DNA from: Erysipelotrichaceae bacterium
GTDB lineage: Bacteria > Bacillota_I > Bacilli_A > RFN20 > CAG-826
Assembly (NCBI GenBank): GCA_012729405.1
Contig: JAAYDH010000015.1
Location: forward strand, 1 to 22,885
Direction: 5' to 3'
Length of the DNA: 22,885 nt
The notes under the pieces were generated by a model. That model saw only the letters and a list, made by a program, of their open reading frames with translations, ran no database searches and was not told the DNA's origin. Positions 1-7,680 of the stretch are shown in pieces; the first letter of the stretch is position 1; each line of letters opens with the position of its first letter. The position numbers and the translations under genes were made by a program.

Positions 1-1474
1 ATAAGACATCCAATCTGACGAGATCGCTCTTGTGATAAGAAGAATATTCGTAATCAAAGGAAGCATATCCTTTGGTAAAGCTCTTTAATTTATCGAAGAA
101 ATTATAAATAATTTCAGCAAGTGGTAATTCATAGGTCAAAATCATTCTCGTCTCATCAAAATATTCGAGATTTTGATAGACACCACGTCTCTCTTGACAT
201 AGTTCCATAATCGCTCCGACATATTCCTTGGGAGTCATGATTGAAGCTTTGACATAAGGTTCTTCGATGTGATCAATTTTGGAATTGTCTGGTAATTTAC
301 TTGGGTTATCGAGGTTGATTAGTGTGCCGTCAGTTAACTTAACATGGTAAATAACGCTCGGTGCGGTCAAAATCAAATCGAGATTGTATTCTCTCTCTAA
401 TCGTTCTTGAACGATATCCATGTGAAGAAGACCAAGGAAACCGCATCTAAAACCAAAGCCAAGGGCTTGGCTAGATTCGGCAATATATTGGAGGGAGGCA
501 TCGCTTAAAGAAAGTTTATCTAATGCATCTTTCAATTCGTGATAGTCCTCGGAATAAGTCGGGTATAAGCCGCAAAACACCATTGGATTCATAACGCGAT
601 ATCCAGGAAGTGCTTTTGAGGCTGGTTTATTGACCAAAGTGACGGTGTCACCAGGGCGCACATCTTTGATGTTTTTGATTTGGGCGCATAAGTAACCGAC
701 TTCGCCAGCGGAAAGCGTGTCGACTTTCACCGCGCGAGAACTGTGAATGCCTAATTCAGTAACTTGATATTGCTTATCGGCTTGCATTAAACGGATATCG
801 TCGCCGACCTTGACCGTTCCGTCCATAATACGAATGAGCATGACGACACCGCGATAAGAGTCGTAGTAACTATCAAAGATCAAGGCCTTTAAAGGGGCTT
901 CTGGGTCTCCGCTTGGCGAGGGAACATCTTTGACTATTGTCTCGAGTAACTCATGGATGTGATAACCGGTTTTGGCTGATACTTCGACGACATCTTTGCA
1001 GTCGATACCAATTTTTTCTTCAATTTCTCTACGAGCTAGATCAGGACGCGCGCTAGGTAAATCAATTTTATTGATTACCGGCAAGATGGTTAAATCGCTG
1101 TCGATGGCTAAGTAGGTGTTCGCTAAAGTTTGCGCTTCGACACCTTGAGTCGCATCCACTACCAAAATCGCTCCTTCACATGCCGCTAAAGAACGCGATA
1201 CTTCGTAGGTGAAGTCAACATGCCCAGGAGTATCAATTAGGTTGAAGATATAAGTATTTCCATCATCTGCTTTGTAATTTAAAGTGACAGCATTGAGCTT
1301 AATGGTAATGCCTCTTTCTCTCTCCAAATCCATGGAGTCGAGAATCTGATCTTTCATCTCTCTTTGTTCGATGGTTCCGGTCGCTTCCAAAATGCGATCA
1401 GCGAGGGTACTTTTGCCGTGATCAATGTGAGCGATGATTGAGAAATTTCGGATTTTATTTTGGTCGATTTTCAT
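1..1474 (-). CDS. lepA: Elongation factor 4 (LepA), C-terminus cut by window edge
   Basis: LepA is a translational GTPase that acts on ribosomes, back-translocating or rescuing stalled ones. Translation on the minus strand from the ATG at 1474 stays open for about 491 codons to the left edge. The G1 loop AHIDHGKST lies near residues 15-23. It is followed by the G2 threonine in RERGIT, DTPGHVDF (G3), NKID (G4) and SAK (G5). The LepA-specific stretch SLSDASLQY and GFGFRCGFLGLLHMDI mark it as LepA rather than EF-G. The family is usually about 600 residues, so roughly 110 C-terminal residues (the LepA-specific tail) lie outside. It lies 27 bases after the stop of the upstream nuclease-helicase gene, and that gap holds its own extended -10 element. 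The only candidate ribosome site is a weak GGAAA. Confidence 0.97.
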   Translation of the reverse strand, partial: MKIDQNKIRNFSIIAHIDHGKSTLADRILEATGTIEQREMKDQILDSMDLERERGITIKLNAVTLNYKADDGNTYIFNLIDTPGHVDFTYEVSRSLAACEGAILVVDATQGVEAQTLANTYLAIDSDLTILPVINKIDLPSARPDLARREIEEKIGIDCKDVVEVSAKTGYHIHELLETIVKDVPSPSGDPEAPLKALIFDSYYDSYRGVVMLIRIMDGTVKVGDDIRLMQADKQYQVTELGIHSSRAVKVDTLSAGEVGYLCAQIKNIKDVRPGDTVTLVNKPASKALPGYRVMNPMVFCGLYPTYSEDYHELKDALDKLSLSDASLQYIAESSQALGFGFRCGFLGLLHMDIVQERLEREYNLDLILTAPSVIYHVKLTDGTLINLDNPSKLPDNSKIDHIEEPYVKASIMTPKEYVGAIMELCQERRGVYQNLEYFDETRMILTYELPLAEIIYNFFDKLKSFTKGYASFDYEYSSYHKSDLVRLDVL

Positions 1475-1486
1475 AGTTTCCGGGTC

Positions 1487-1495
1487 ATTATAACA
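1487..1495 (-). promoter_or_regulatory. Extended -10 promoter for lepA
   Basis: The minus strand reads TGTTATAAT (TG at 1495-1494, perfect TATAAT at 1492-1487). It sits in the 27-base gap between the helicase stop and the lepA start. Twelve bases separate the hexamer from the ATG, so the predicted leader is only about 5-6 bases. No convincing -35 element is present, which is usual for an extended -10. This is inferred from sequence alone. Confidence 0.6.
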
Positions 1496-1501
1496 TAAAA
1501 G

Positions 1502-3838
1502 TTATTTCCTAAAGAAAGTTATTAAGTGATTTTTCACTTCTTCTGGGGTGAGAACGACGAGATAATTGTTCCACTCGACTCGGAAAAGATCCTGATATTG
1601 ATGGGACATATATCTTTCATCGATTAATAAAGCCGCCCCTCGATCATCTTCGCTGCGGATGACTCGACCAACCGCCTGCATGACTTTATTCATCCCGGGA
1701 TTGAGATAGGCATAATCGTGTCCAGGTTTATTTTTCGCCTTGAAATAGGTGGCGATTTGATCGCTCTCAAAATTGATGCGCGGCATGCCGATGCCGATGA
1801 TGACCGCTCCGATGAGGCGATCGTCGATAAGATTGATGCCCTCAGCAAATGATCCACCGATTACGAGGAACCCAACCGTCGTCTTCTTCGGGTGTTCTTC
1901 AAAACGGGTGAGGAAATCAAGTTTCTCCTGATCGCTCATGTCCCGTTCTTGTTTATAGAAGTTAAACTCCGTAGGGGAGAAAAAGGTTACTAGTTTTTCG
2001 AGATATTCATAACTTGGGGTGTAGACGAAATAATTGCCAACTTTGTTATCGACAAAAGAACGAATATACTCCACGACCTCTTCGTAAGATGATTCGCGAT
2101 TCTTATATTTAACCGAGACTTTTGGAGCTACCATTAACTTGAAATTTTTCTGAGGGAATGGGGAAGGAAGAATCAAGGTTGGATCACTGTCTTTTTTGCC
2201 ACCCAAGGTATCGATGAAATAATCGATTGGCGAGAGGGTAGCCGAGAAGAAAACACTTCCTTTTAAACGATTAGTCATCGCATGAATAAAATAGGATGCA
2301 TCTAAACAAAACAAATGTAATTTCAAATCATTTTGGATTTGATAATAGGCGATATATCTCTCGTTGAAGAATTCGCTAATTTTCATGAAGCGGTTCACCT
2401 CTAAATAGAAGTCCAATAGTTCTCCTGAGACGACCTCGTGCTCGTTCTTATTGAGGTCCTGCATCAGATTGATAAAAGCAATGAATAATTTATATTGTTC
2501 TTCGGAAAAATCTTCTACGATGTGATTGCCGAGCGGATAGATGCTAGATAATTCCTTAAACATTTTTTCCAATTTACCCATCATCCTTTTCAAGCGTGAA
2601 TGTTTGACGCGGCGAATCGATTTACGGGCTAAAAGGAAGGAAGTGTAACTAATTGAAGCACTGTACATATCGCGGGAACGATCAACGAGGTTATGCGCTT
2701 CATCGACAAGAGCAAGATAATGGCTCGCATCTTCATCGAAATACCGCTTCATATATGAGATGGGATCGAATACATAGTTATAATCGCAGATAATCAAGTC
2801 ACAGAAGAGCGATAAATCGAGTTCTAATTCAAAAGGACAAACCTCGTTTTCGCGGGCGATTTTAACAATTGTCTCAGGATCGAAAGTGGAGTGATTGATT
2901 AAGGATTCTTTGAGAATGCCTTGGATTTTATTGTAATAACCTTTAGCAAAAGGGCATTCATCGGGGTTGCAGGCTTTTCCTGGGCAAAAACAAATCTTGT
3001 CTTTTGCCGTCACTACGATGTCGTTGAGAACCAAGGATTTCGCCTTTAATAACTCGGCGGCATCGTAAGCTGATTCTTTGCCAGAAGTCTTCGCGGTGAG
3101 ATAAAAGATTTTGCTTTTATCATCTTCAACGAGCGATTTAATAAACGGAAAGAGTGTCGACATGGTTTTGCCAATACCGGTCGGTGCTTCGCAATAGAAG
3201 CGCCCACCATTCTTTGTGATGCCATAGGCATATTTCGCCAATTCTCTTTGACCGCGGCGATAATTGTCAAATGGAAAAGCTAAAGCTTTGATTGATGCAT
3301 CTCGTTCTTCTTGGTGACGGAAAATAATATTAACAAAAGCGAGATAATCGTAAAGGAGCTCGTAGATATAATGTTCAAGCTCTTCTTTAAGAAAGTAATA
3401 GTAATCGACCATCCGCTCTTTTTCTTTTCCTTGGCGGATATAAGTCATTCTAATTTCAATACGGGGTAAGTTTTGCTCCAAACAAAACATCAAGGCATAG
3501 CATTTGGCTTGTCCGAGATGCCATTCATTGTTGTCGTCTTTGAATTTATGGAGGTCTTCAACAGTTGATTTAATCTCATCAACGAGGTATTCGCTGACGC
3601 TTTTTTTGATGATGCCATCAGCTCGCCCTTGGAGGTGAATGGAAACATCATCGATAACAAAAGTGTGCTGGAGAGGATATTCGCTGATATAATCGCTGCC
3701 TTGCTTCTCTTGAAAACTGGCGTGAATACGACTCCCTTCCTGCATTGAACTACGATTAAAAACACGATTGTCGATGTCGCCCTTTCTTAAAAGAAAATCG
3801 ACTAGTTGATGAACAGAGAGTTCAAGTGATTTCCTCAT
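1502..3838 (-). CDS. DinG/XPD-type helicase with N-terminal Cas4-like PD-(D/E)XK nuclease
   Basis: This 778-residue protein is predicted to be an iron-sulfur superfamily 2 DNA helicase fused to a nuclease. The N-terminal 180 residues carry a Cas4/AddB-like pattern: H39, D74 in GRADG, E88 and K90 in DEIK, then Q110 and Y114. The helicase begins with Walker A EAPTGIGKT (217-225). A cysteine cluster (C283, C285, C290, C295, and C334) could bind 4Fe-4S as in XPD/DinG. DEAH follows at 379-382, then SAT (motif III), GSFAEGINL (motif V) and QAVGRVIRS (motif VI). The likely role is 5'-3' unwinding of repair or recombination intermediates with coupled cleavage. Which strand it cuts cannot be told from sequence. 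It follows fmt after a terminator, and the start has no Shine-Dalgarno site. Similar fusions are known in Firmicutes, so the gene is recognisable, but I assign no symbol. Confidence 0.9.
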   Translation of the reverse strand: MRKSLELSVHQLVDFLLRKGDIDNRVFNRSSMQEGSRIHASFQEKQGSDYISEYPLQHTFVIDDVSIHLQGRADGIIKKSVSEYLVDEIKSTVEDLHKFKDDNNEWHLGQAKCYALMFCLEQNLPRIEIRMTYIRQGKEKERMVDYYYFLKEELEHYIYELLYDYLAFVNIIFRHQEERDASIKALAFPFDNYRRGQRELAKYAYGITKNGGRFYCEAPTGIGKTMSTLFPFIKSLVEDDKSKIFYLTAKTSGKESAYDAAELLKAKSLVLNDIVVTAKDKICFCPGKACNPDECPFAKGYYNKIQGILKESLINHSTFDPETIVKIARENEVCPFELELDLSLFCDLIICDYNYVFDPISYMKRYFDEDASHYLALVDEAHNLVDRSRDMYSASISYTSFLLARKSIRRVKHSRLKRMMGKLEKMFKELSSIYPLGNHIVEDFSEEQYKLFIAFINLMQDLNKNEHEVVSGELLDFYLEVNRFMKISEFFNERYIAYYQIQNDLKLHLFCLDASYFIHAMTNRLKGSVFFSATLSPIDYFIDTLGGKKDSDPTLILPSPFPQKNFKLMVAPKVSVKYKNRESSYEEVVEYIRSFVDNKVGNYFVYTPSYEYLEKLVTFFSPTEFNFYKQERDMSDQEKLDFLTRFEEHPKKTTVGFLVIGGSFAEGINLIDDRLIGAVIIGIGMPRINFESDQIATYFKAKNKPGHDYAYLNPGMNKVMQAVGRVIRSEDDRGAALLIDERYMSHQYQDLFRVEWNNYLVVLTPEEVKNHLITFFRK

Positions 3839-3844
3839 ATCAAT

Positions 3845-3850
3845 ATAGTA
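3845..3850 (-). promoter_or_regulatory. -10-like element with leaderless spacing before the helicase gene
   Basis: TACTAT ends exactly six bases before the ATG at 3838. A transcript starting seven bases after the hexamer would therefore begin at the A of the start codon. The hexamer matches the -10 consensus at four of six positions and no -35 is obvious. The element lies directly behind the fmt terminator, so the helicase gene would need its own promoter. Confidence 0.4.
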
Positions 3851-3855
3851 AAGAA

Positions 3856-3879
3856 AAAGACTAGTTAATTCTAGTCTTT
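3856..3879 (-). terminator. Intrinsic terminator after fmt
   Basis: The minus strand has a perfect 9-bp stem, AAAGACTAG and CTAGTCTTT, with a six-base AATTAA loop. The stem is followed by TTCTTTAC, so the arm's own T's extend the tract. The hairpin starts inside the fmt stop codon (overlap of two bases) and occupies most of the 39-base gap before the helicase gene. Confidence 0.75.
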
Positions 3880-4816
3880 ACTCTAAGATTTTTCCGAATA
3901 TTTTTTGATTCCCATTGAGGAAGGAACGATAGTCCATTCTCTTTTTGCCTTCTCTCTGCAATTCAAGCAAGGATAGTTGTCCTTCGTTCAGTTGAACAAC
4001 GAGCCCGCCTTTATCCGCTTCAATGATCTCTCCAATCTGGCCTTTGAAAGGAATGTTAACTAATTCAGCTTTATAAACTTTTAATTTCTCTCCATCAAGA
4101 AGGAAATAAGCGCCTGGTTTATCACTTAACGCTCTAATCCATCCGAATATTTTCTTGGCATCGAGAGATAAATCAAGTTTCTCTTGTTCGACCTTTATGG
4201 TCGGAGCGAAGGTCACCAAACCTTCATCTTGTGCTTCGCCGACTAGTTCACCATCGATATATTGGGGGAGGCTTTCAAGTATTAAATCGCGAGCGGTCAA
4301 GCCCATCTTTTTAAAGAGGGAAGTGGAATTATCTTCAGGGGCGATTTCCACCACTTTTTTTGCGTACATTCGACCAGCATCCATCTTGTCGATCATTTCC
4401 ATTAAAGTCATGCCGGTTTCTTTTTCGTTGTTAATTAGAGCGTATTGAATAGGGGCAGCTCCGCGATATTTCGGAAGGAGCGACCCATGGAGATTCAAGC
4501 ATCCATACTGAGGGATATCTAATAGACCTTGAGGGACGATTTGTCCGTATGCGAGGGTAATGATTAAATCTGGTTTTAAATCTTTGACAAATTCATATTC
4601 TTTGCGAATTTTAAGTGGTTGAAAAACCGGAATATCATATTTCTCGGCAACTAACTTAGTTGGAACTTTCTCCAGTTCACCATGTCTACCGACTGGTCGA
4701 TCAGGTTGAGCGATAAGTCCGACAAAATGATAACCAGCTTCAATCATTGATTCGAAGACAAAAGCACTGATTTTTGGTGTCCCCATGAATATGAGCCGCA
4801 ATTTTTCTTTTTCCAT
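3878..4816 (-). CDS. fmt: Methionyl-tRNA formyltransferase
   Basis: Fmt transfers the formyl group of 10-formyl-tetrahydrofolate to initiator Met-tRNA in the cytoplasm. The protein is about 312 residues, the usual family length. It starts with a Rossmann-like strand ending in FMGTP. It carries the catalytic signature NLHGSLLPKYRGAAPI, with the Asn and His of the active site, and then the Asp in MIDKMDAG. A C-terminal OB-fold-like domain follows from about residue 205. Two in-frame ATGs exist, at 4822 and 4816. I prefer 4816 because a TATAAT ends only one base before the first but seven before the second. The neighbour def, often next to fmt, is absent here. Instead fmt is divergent from the phosphoesterase and followed by a terminator. 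Confidence 0.96.
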   Translation of the reverse strand: MEKEKLRLIFMGTPKISAFVFESMIEAGYHFVGLIAQPDRPVGRHGELEKVPTKLVAEKYDIPVFQPLKIRKEYEFVKDLKPDLIITLAYGQIVPQGLLDIPQYGCLNLHGSLLPKYRGAAPIQYALINNEKETGMTLMEMIDKMDAGRMYAKKVVEIAPEDNSTSLFKKMGLTARDLILESLPQYIDGELVGEAQDEGLVTFAPTIKVEQEKLDLSLDAKKIFGWIRALSDKPGAYFLLDGEKLKVYKAELVNIPFKGQIGEIIEADKGGLVVQLNEGQLSLLELQREGKKRMDYRSFLNGNQKIFGKILE

Positions 4817-4823
4817 CGTCATA

Positions 4824-4829
4824 ATTATA
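4824..4829 (-). promoter_or_regulatory. -10 element of fmt
   Basis: A perfect TATAAT on the minus strand ends one base before the ATG at 4822 and seven bases before the ATG at 4816. If used, transcription would begin at or next to 4816, giving a leaderless fmt message and excluding the upstream ATG. There is no Shine-Dalgarno sequence upstream of either start. Confidence 0.5.
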
Positions 4830-4833
4830 TTTC

Positions 4834-4849
4834 ATTTTGTATACAAAAT
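4834..4849. repeat. 16-bp perfect palindrome between divergent genes
   Basis: ATTTTGTATACAAAAT is a perfect inverted repeat without spacer, midway between the divergent starts of fmt (4816) and the phosphoesterase (4866). It lies just upstream of both candidate -10 elements, where a dimeric regulator could bind. It is also AT-rich, and chance is not excluded. No regulator gene is adjacent. Confidence 0.5.
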
Positions 4850-4853
4850 ACAT

Positions 4854-4859
4854 TAAAAT
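4854..4859 (+). promoter_or_regulatory. -10-like element with leaderless spacing before the phosphoesterase gene
   Basis: TAAAAT ends six bases (GTCTCC) before the ATG at 4866, so the predicted transcription start coincides with the start codon. No Shine-Dalgarno site is present. The -35 region is poor. Confidence 0.4.
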
Positions 4860-4865
4860 GTCTCC

Positions 4866-5321
4866 ATGAAAATCGCTTTATGCTCAGATAGCCACGGGAA
4901 CACTACGGCTGTCGATGAGATTTATAAAAGATATCCGGATTGTGACTTTTATCTTCACGCGGGTGACGGAGAAACCTCTTCGTCGGATGTTTTTCCTTTT
5001 GAAATGGTTAAAGGTAATCGGGATTGGGACGACAATCTTCCCGAAAAATTGCTTTTTCACACACCTTATGGATCTCTTTTAATGCAGCATTCACCACGAA
5101 TATCATTAAATTTCCTTAGGGAACAGGGCATTAAAATATTTGTTCATGGTCACACTCATACGAGAGAACATTTTGAACGGGACGGAGTAATATGGCTCAA
5201 TCCTGGAGCGATTTCATTTGCGCGTGATGGAAATGATTTGTCATTCGCAATTATTGACATTAGTCAAGACGGACTCAAAGTAAATTTTTTTAGTCTTCTC
5301 GACAAAAAAACAAATTTCTAA
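4866..5321 (+). CDS. YfcE/MJ0936-type metallophosphoesterase
   Basis: This is a 151-residue cytoplasmic calcineurin-like phosphodiesterase. The two-metal ligands are visible in order: D8 and H10 in CSDSHGN, D34 in HAGDGE, N51 in GNRD, H75, and H94/H96 in VHGHTH. The length matches the small YfcE/YsnB group, whose members hydrolyse phosphodiesters in vitro, but the physiological substrate is unknown. It is probably first in a two-gene operon with the acyl-activating enzyme, 31 bases downstream. The ATG is chosen because the family starts exactly at MKIALCSDSHG. Confidence 0.9.
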   Translation: MKIALCSDSHGNTTAVDEIYKRYPDCDFYLHAGDGETSSSDVFPFEMVKGNRDWDDNLPEKLLFHTPYGSLLMQHSPRISLNFLREQGIKIFVHGHTHTREHFERDGVIWLNPGAISFARDGNDLSFAIIDISQDGLKVNFFSLLDKKTNF

Positions 5322-5352
5322 TATCATTACAAAGAACAAGGAGAAAATACCT

Positions 5353-7344
5353 ATGTATCCTGAATACAACCAAGTCCATGAATTTATCAAAACAGCTTCC
5401 CTCTTAATGAAGACGAACAAGACCATGCAAGACATCTTCACCCTTATTTGTGAGAAAAATGCGAAAAAGGTTGCAGTTGAATATTACAACATAAAAGGAA
5501 AATTAAAACATTATAAGTATAAAAAGATGAAGGTTAATGTTATTTCATTTGCCTCCACGATTAGCAATATTTTAAAGGCCGATGGTTTGCATCAACCAGT
5601 TGCCTTAAAGATGGCTAACAGTCAACACTGGATTGAGATTTTCTGGGCGCTTCTCATGGCGGGTTACAAACCCCTCTTAATTGACGCTCGTCTCTCAAAA
5701 GAAGGAACGGCCAACATTCTCACTCAAAGCCACGCGATTGGGATTGTTGCTGATGATGTATACACCTACGATGTCACCAAGATTTCAAGCGATGATATCA
5801 TTGACACAAAATCTGAACACATAGTCCAACCAGTTTGGGAAAACGAAGTCATCTTCTGTTCAAGTGGAACCACCGGTGATGTCAAACTCATGATCTATAA
5901 CGGGGAAGCGATTTGTCACCAGATCTGCTGCTCGCTCAATTTAGCAGAAGAAACTAGGCACATCATGTATCCAGATAAGCATGGAAGGATTAAGATTCTA
6001 GCAATGATTCCTTTCCATCATATCTTCGGATTCGTCGCTGTCTTCTTATGGTATACCTTCTATGGCAAAACATTGGTTTTCCCCACTGCGATTACTCCGA
6101 CCGAGATTCAAAAAGTATGTCTAAAAGCTGGTGTTACCCACGTCTACAGCGTTCCATTATTCTGGGATAGTTTGGCTTTAAATATCAAAAGGAAAGTCGA
6201 TTTACTAGACACGGAAAAGAAAGAACTTTTTGCCAAATTTATGGATTATAATCTTGGCACAATTTCCAAAAAAGAAGCGGGAAAAGCTGGTTGGGAAAAT
6301 ACCCGTTCAATTATTCAAAAATTGTTGCTCGGACCAAAGATTCGATTCGCTATTTCGGGAGGTGGATTCCTCTCTCGTGAAACAGCGACAACCATTAACT
6401 CATTAGGATACCCTCTCTGCAATGGATACGGAATGACTGAAATCGGTGTCACTTCCGTTGAATTATCTGGAGACGTCAACGAGAGGTTAAAATGCAGCAT
6501 TGGTCATCCCTTCTACGGAGTCGAATATAAAATCAAAGAGAACCACGAGTTATTTGTTAAATCACCCACGATTCACGTCCGCGAGATTATCGCCGGAAAA
6601 GAACAAGGTGTTACCCTCGATAGCGAAGGATTCTTCAGCACTGGTGACATCTCCGAGGTCGCAGAAGATGGACGCTTCTATCTCAAAGGAAGAATCAAAG
6701 ATATCATTGTTAACGCGGATGGCGAGAATATCTTCCCTGACGAAATCGAAGATCACTTCAAAAAACTTCCCTTTCTCACCCACCTCTGTGTTTTAGGTGT
6801 CAAAATTAAAAACTCTCACGATGAAAAGGTCACACTTATTCTTGAACTTGAAAATGGTGTCACTGATCTGCAACTAGAAACTCTAAAAGAAGCAATTAGA
6901 GAAAATTCTCGCAATTTGCCTCGCAATGTGAAAATCTCTGATGTCTATTTAGCGAAGAACAAGCTTCCTTTGGCGAACGGCATTAAAGTAAAGAGATACC
7001 TCGTTAAAAAAGCTATTGAAGATGGCTCGAATGAATATGTTTCTATCGACGCGAAGAGACAATCAAAAAAAATTGATGGATTCGATGAAAAAACAATCGT
7101 TTCGATTCTCGCCCCGATGCGCGAGATTTTCGCAAAAGTTCTCATCCTTTCAGCCTTTAAGATTGAAGACGACGCTCACTGGATTGATGACCTCGGTGGA
7201 GACTCGATGAATTATGTCGAATTAATCAGAGAAGTACAAGAAAAGTTTGGTATCACATTCCCTGAAGATAAATTAGGTGTGATGGCAACTGTAAACGATT
7301 TTGTTTATGAAGTTGCTCTCCTTAAAAAGGAAAATCGAAAATAA
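5353..7344 (+). CDS. AMP-forming acyl-activating enzyme with C-terminal acyl carrier domain
   Basis: This 663-residue ANL-superfamily enzyme should adenylate a carboxylic (probably fatty) acid. The ATP loop CSSGTTGDVK is at 169-178, with DVK replacing the usual xPK. NGYGMTE is at 357-363 and STGD at 429-432. GRIKDIIVNADGENIFPDEIE lies around 447-467, and the probable catalytic lysine is K545 in LANGIKVKRY. A carrier-protein domain covers about 580-655, with GGDSMNYVEL supplying Ser618 for a phosphopantetheine arm. The acyl group may thus be loaded onto the enzyme's own carrier domain, or passed from it. It has a good AAGGAG site nine bases before the ATG and follows the phosphoesterase. No condensation or thioesterase domain is present, so a single-module lipid activation role is likelier than peptide synthesis. 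Confidence 0.88.
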   Translation: MYPEYNQVHEFIKTASLLMKTNKTMQDIFTLICEKNAKKVAVEYYNIKGKLKHYKYKKMKVNVISFASTISNILKADGLHQPVALKMANSQHWIEIFWALLMAGYKPLLIDARLSKEGTANILTQSHAIGIVADDVYTYDVTKISSDDIIDTKSEHIVQPVWENEVIFCSSGTTGDVKLMIYNGEAICHQICCSLNLAEETRHIMYPDKHGRIKILAMIPFHHIFGFVAVFLWYTFYGKTLVFPTAITPTEIQKVCLKAGVTHVYSVPLFWDSLALNIKRKVDLLDTEKKELFAKFMDYNLGTISKKEAGKAGWENTRSIIQKLLLGPKIRFAISGGGFLSRETATTINSLGYPLCNGYGMTEIGVTSVELSGDVNERLKCSIGHPFYGVEYKIKENHELFVKSPTIHVREIIAGKEQGVTLDSEGFFSTGDISEVAEDGRFYLKGRIKDIIVNADGENIFPDEIEDHFKKLPFLTHLCVLGVKIKNSHDEKVTLILELENGVTDLQLETLKEAIRENSRNLPRNVKISDVYLAKNKLPLANGIKVKRYLVKKAIEDGSNEYVSIDAKRQSKKIDGFDEKTIVSILAPMREIFAKVLILSAFKIEDDAHWIDDLGGDSMNYVELIREVQEKFGITFPEDKLGVMATVNDFVYEVALLKKENRK

Positions 7345-7356
7345 CACATAAATAAT

Positions 7357-7385
7357 TTGCATTATTTCCTGACATTTGATAACAT
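7357..7385 (+). promoter_or_regulatory. Promoter of rpsT
   Basis: TTGCAT (7357-7362) is followed after 17 bases by TAACAT (7380-7385). A TGA triplet directly in front of the hexamer makes it an extended -10. Transcription would start near 7392, leaving about 22 bases of leader that contain the AGAGG ribosome site. It starts 12 bases after the stop of the upstream gene. Confidence 0.6.
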
Positions 7386-7413
7386 AACAAACGACATTGA
7401 AAGAGGAACGTTC

Positions 7414-7677
7414 ATGGCAAACATTAAATCACAAATCAAACGCAACAAAACCAACGAAAAAGCACGCATTAGAAATTCATCCGCTAAATCAGCGATTAGA
7501 ACTGCTATTAAGAAAGTCAAATTGGCTGTCACAGCCAAAGATTCAGCCAAAGCAGAAGAACTCTTAGCCCATGCTTTCAAACTCATTGACAAGTCTGTCA
7601 GCGATGGCGTTCAACACGCAAATACTGCTGCACGTCAAAAAGGTGAGTTGCAACGTTTATTGAATGGTCTTAAATAA
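7414..7677 (+). CDS. rpsT: 30S ribosomal protein S20
   Basis: S20 binds 16S rRNA early in small-subunit assembly. The product is 87 residues, very rich in Lys, Arg and Ala, beginning MANIKSQIKRNKTNEKARIRN as in all S20 proteins. The middle KSAIRTAIKKV and the end HANTAARQKGELQRLLNGL are also typical. The open frame extends upstream to 7357, but the ATG at 7414 is the real start: AGAGG sits just in front of it, and the upstream residues do not match the family. It stops three bases before the stop codon of convergent holA. Confidence 0.97.
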   Translation: MANIKSQIKRNKTNEKARIRNSSAKSAIRTAIKKVKLAVTAKDSAKAEELLAHAFKLIDKSVSDGVQHANTAARQKGELQRLLNGLK

Positions 7678-7680
7678 GCA

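Noticed and set aside
1502..3838. Helicase as part of a CRISPR (type IV CasDinG) or phage-defence system
   Set aside because: No cas genes, repeats or defence genes are nearby. The neighbours are fmt and lepA, and the Cas4-like domain is common in repair enzymes.
7357..7413. A longer S20 protein starting at 7357
   Set aside because: The extra 19 residues do not resemble S20, and this stretch holds the probable promoter. AGAGG precedes the ATG at 7414.
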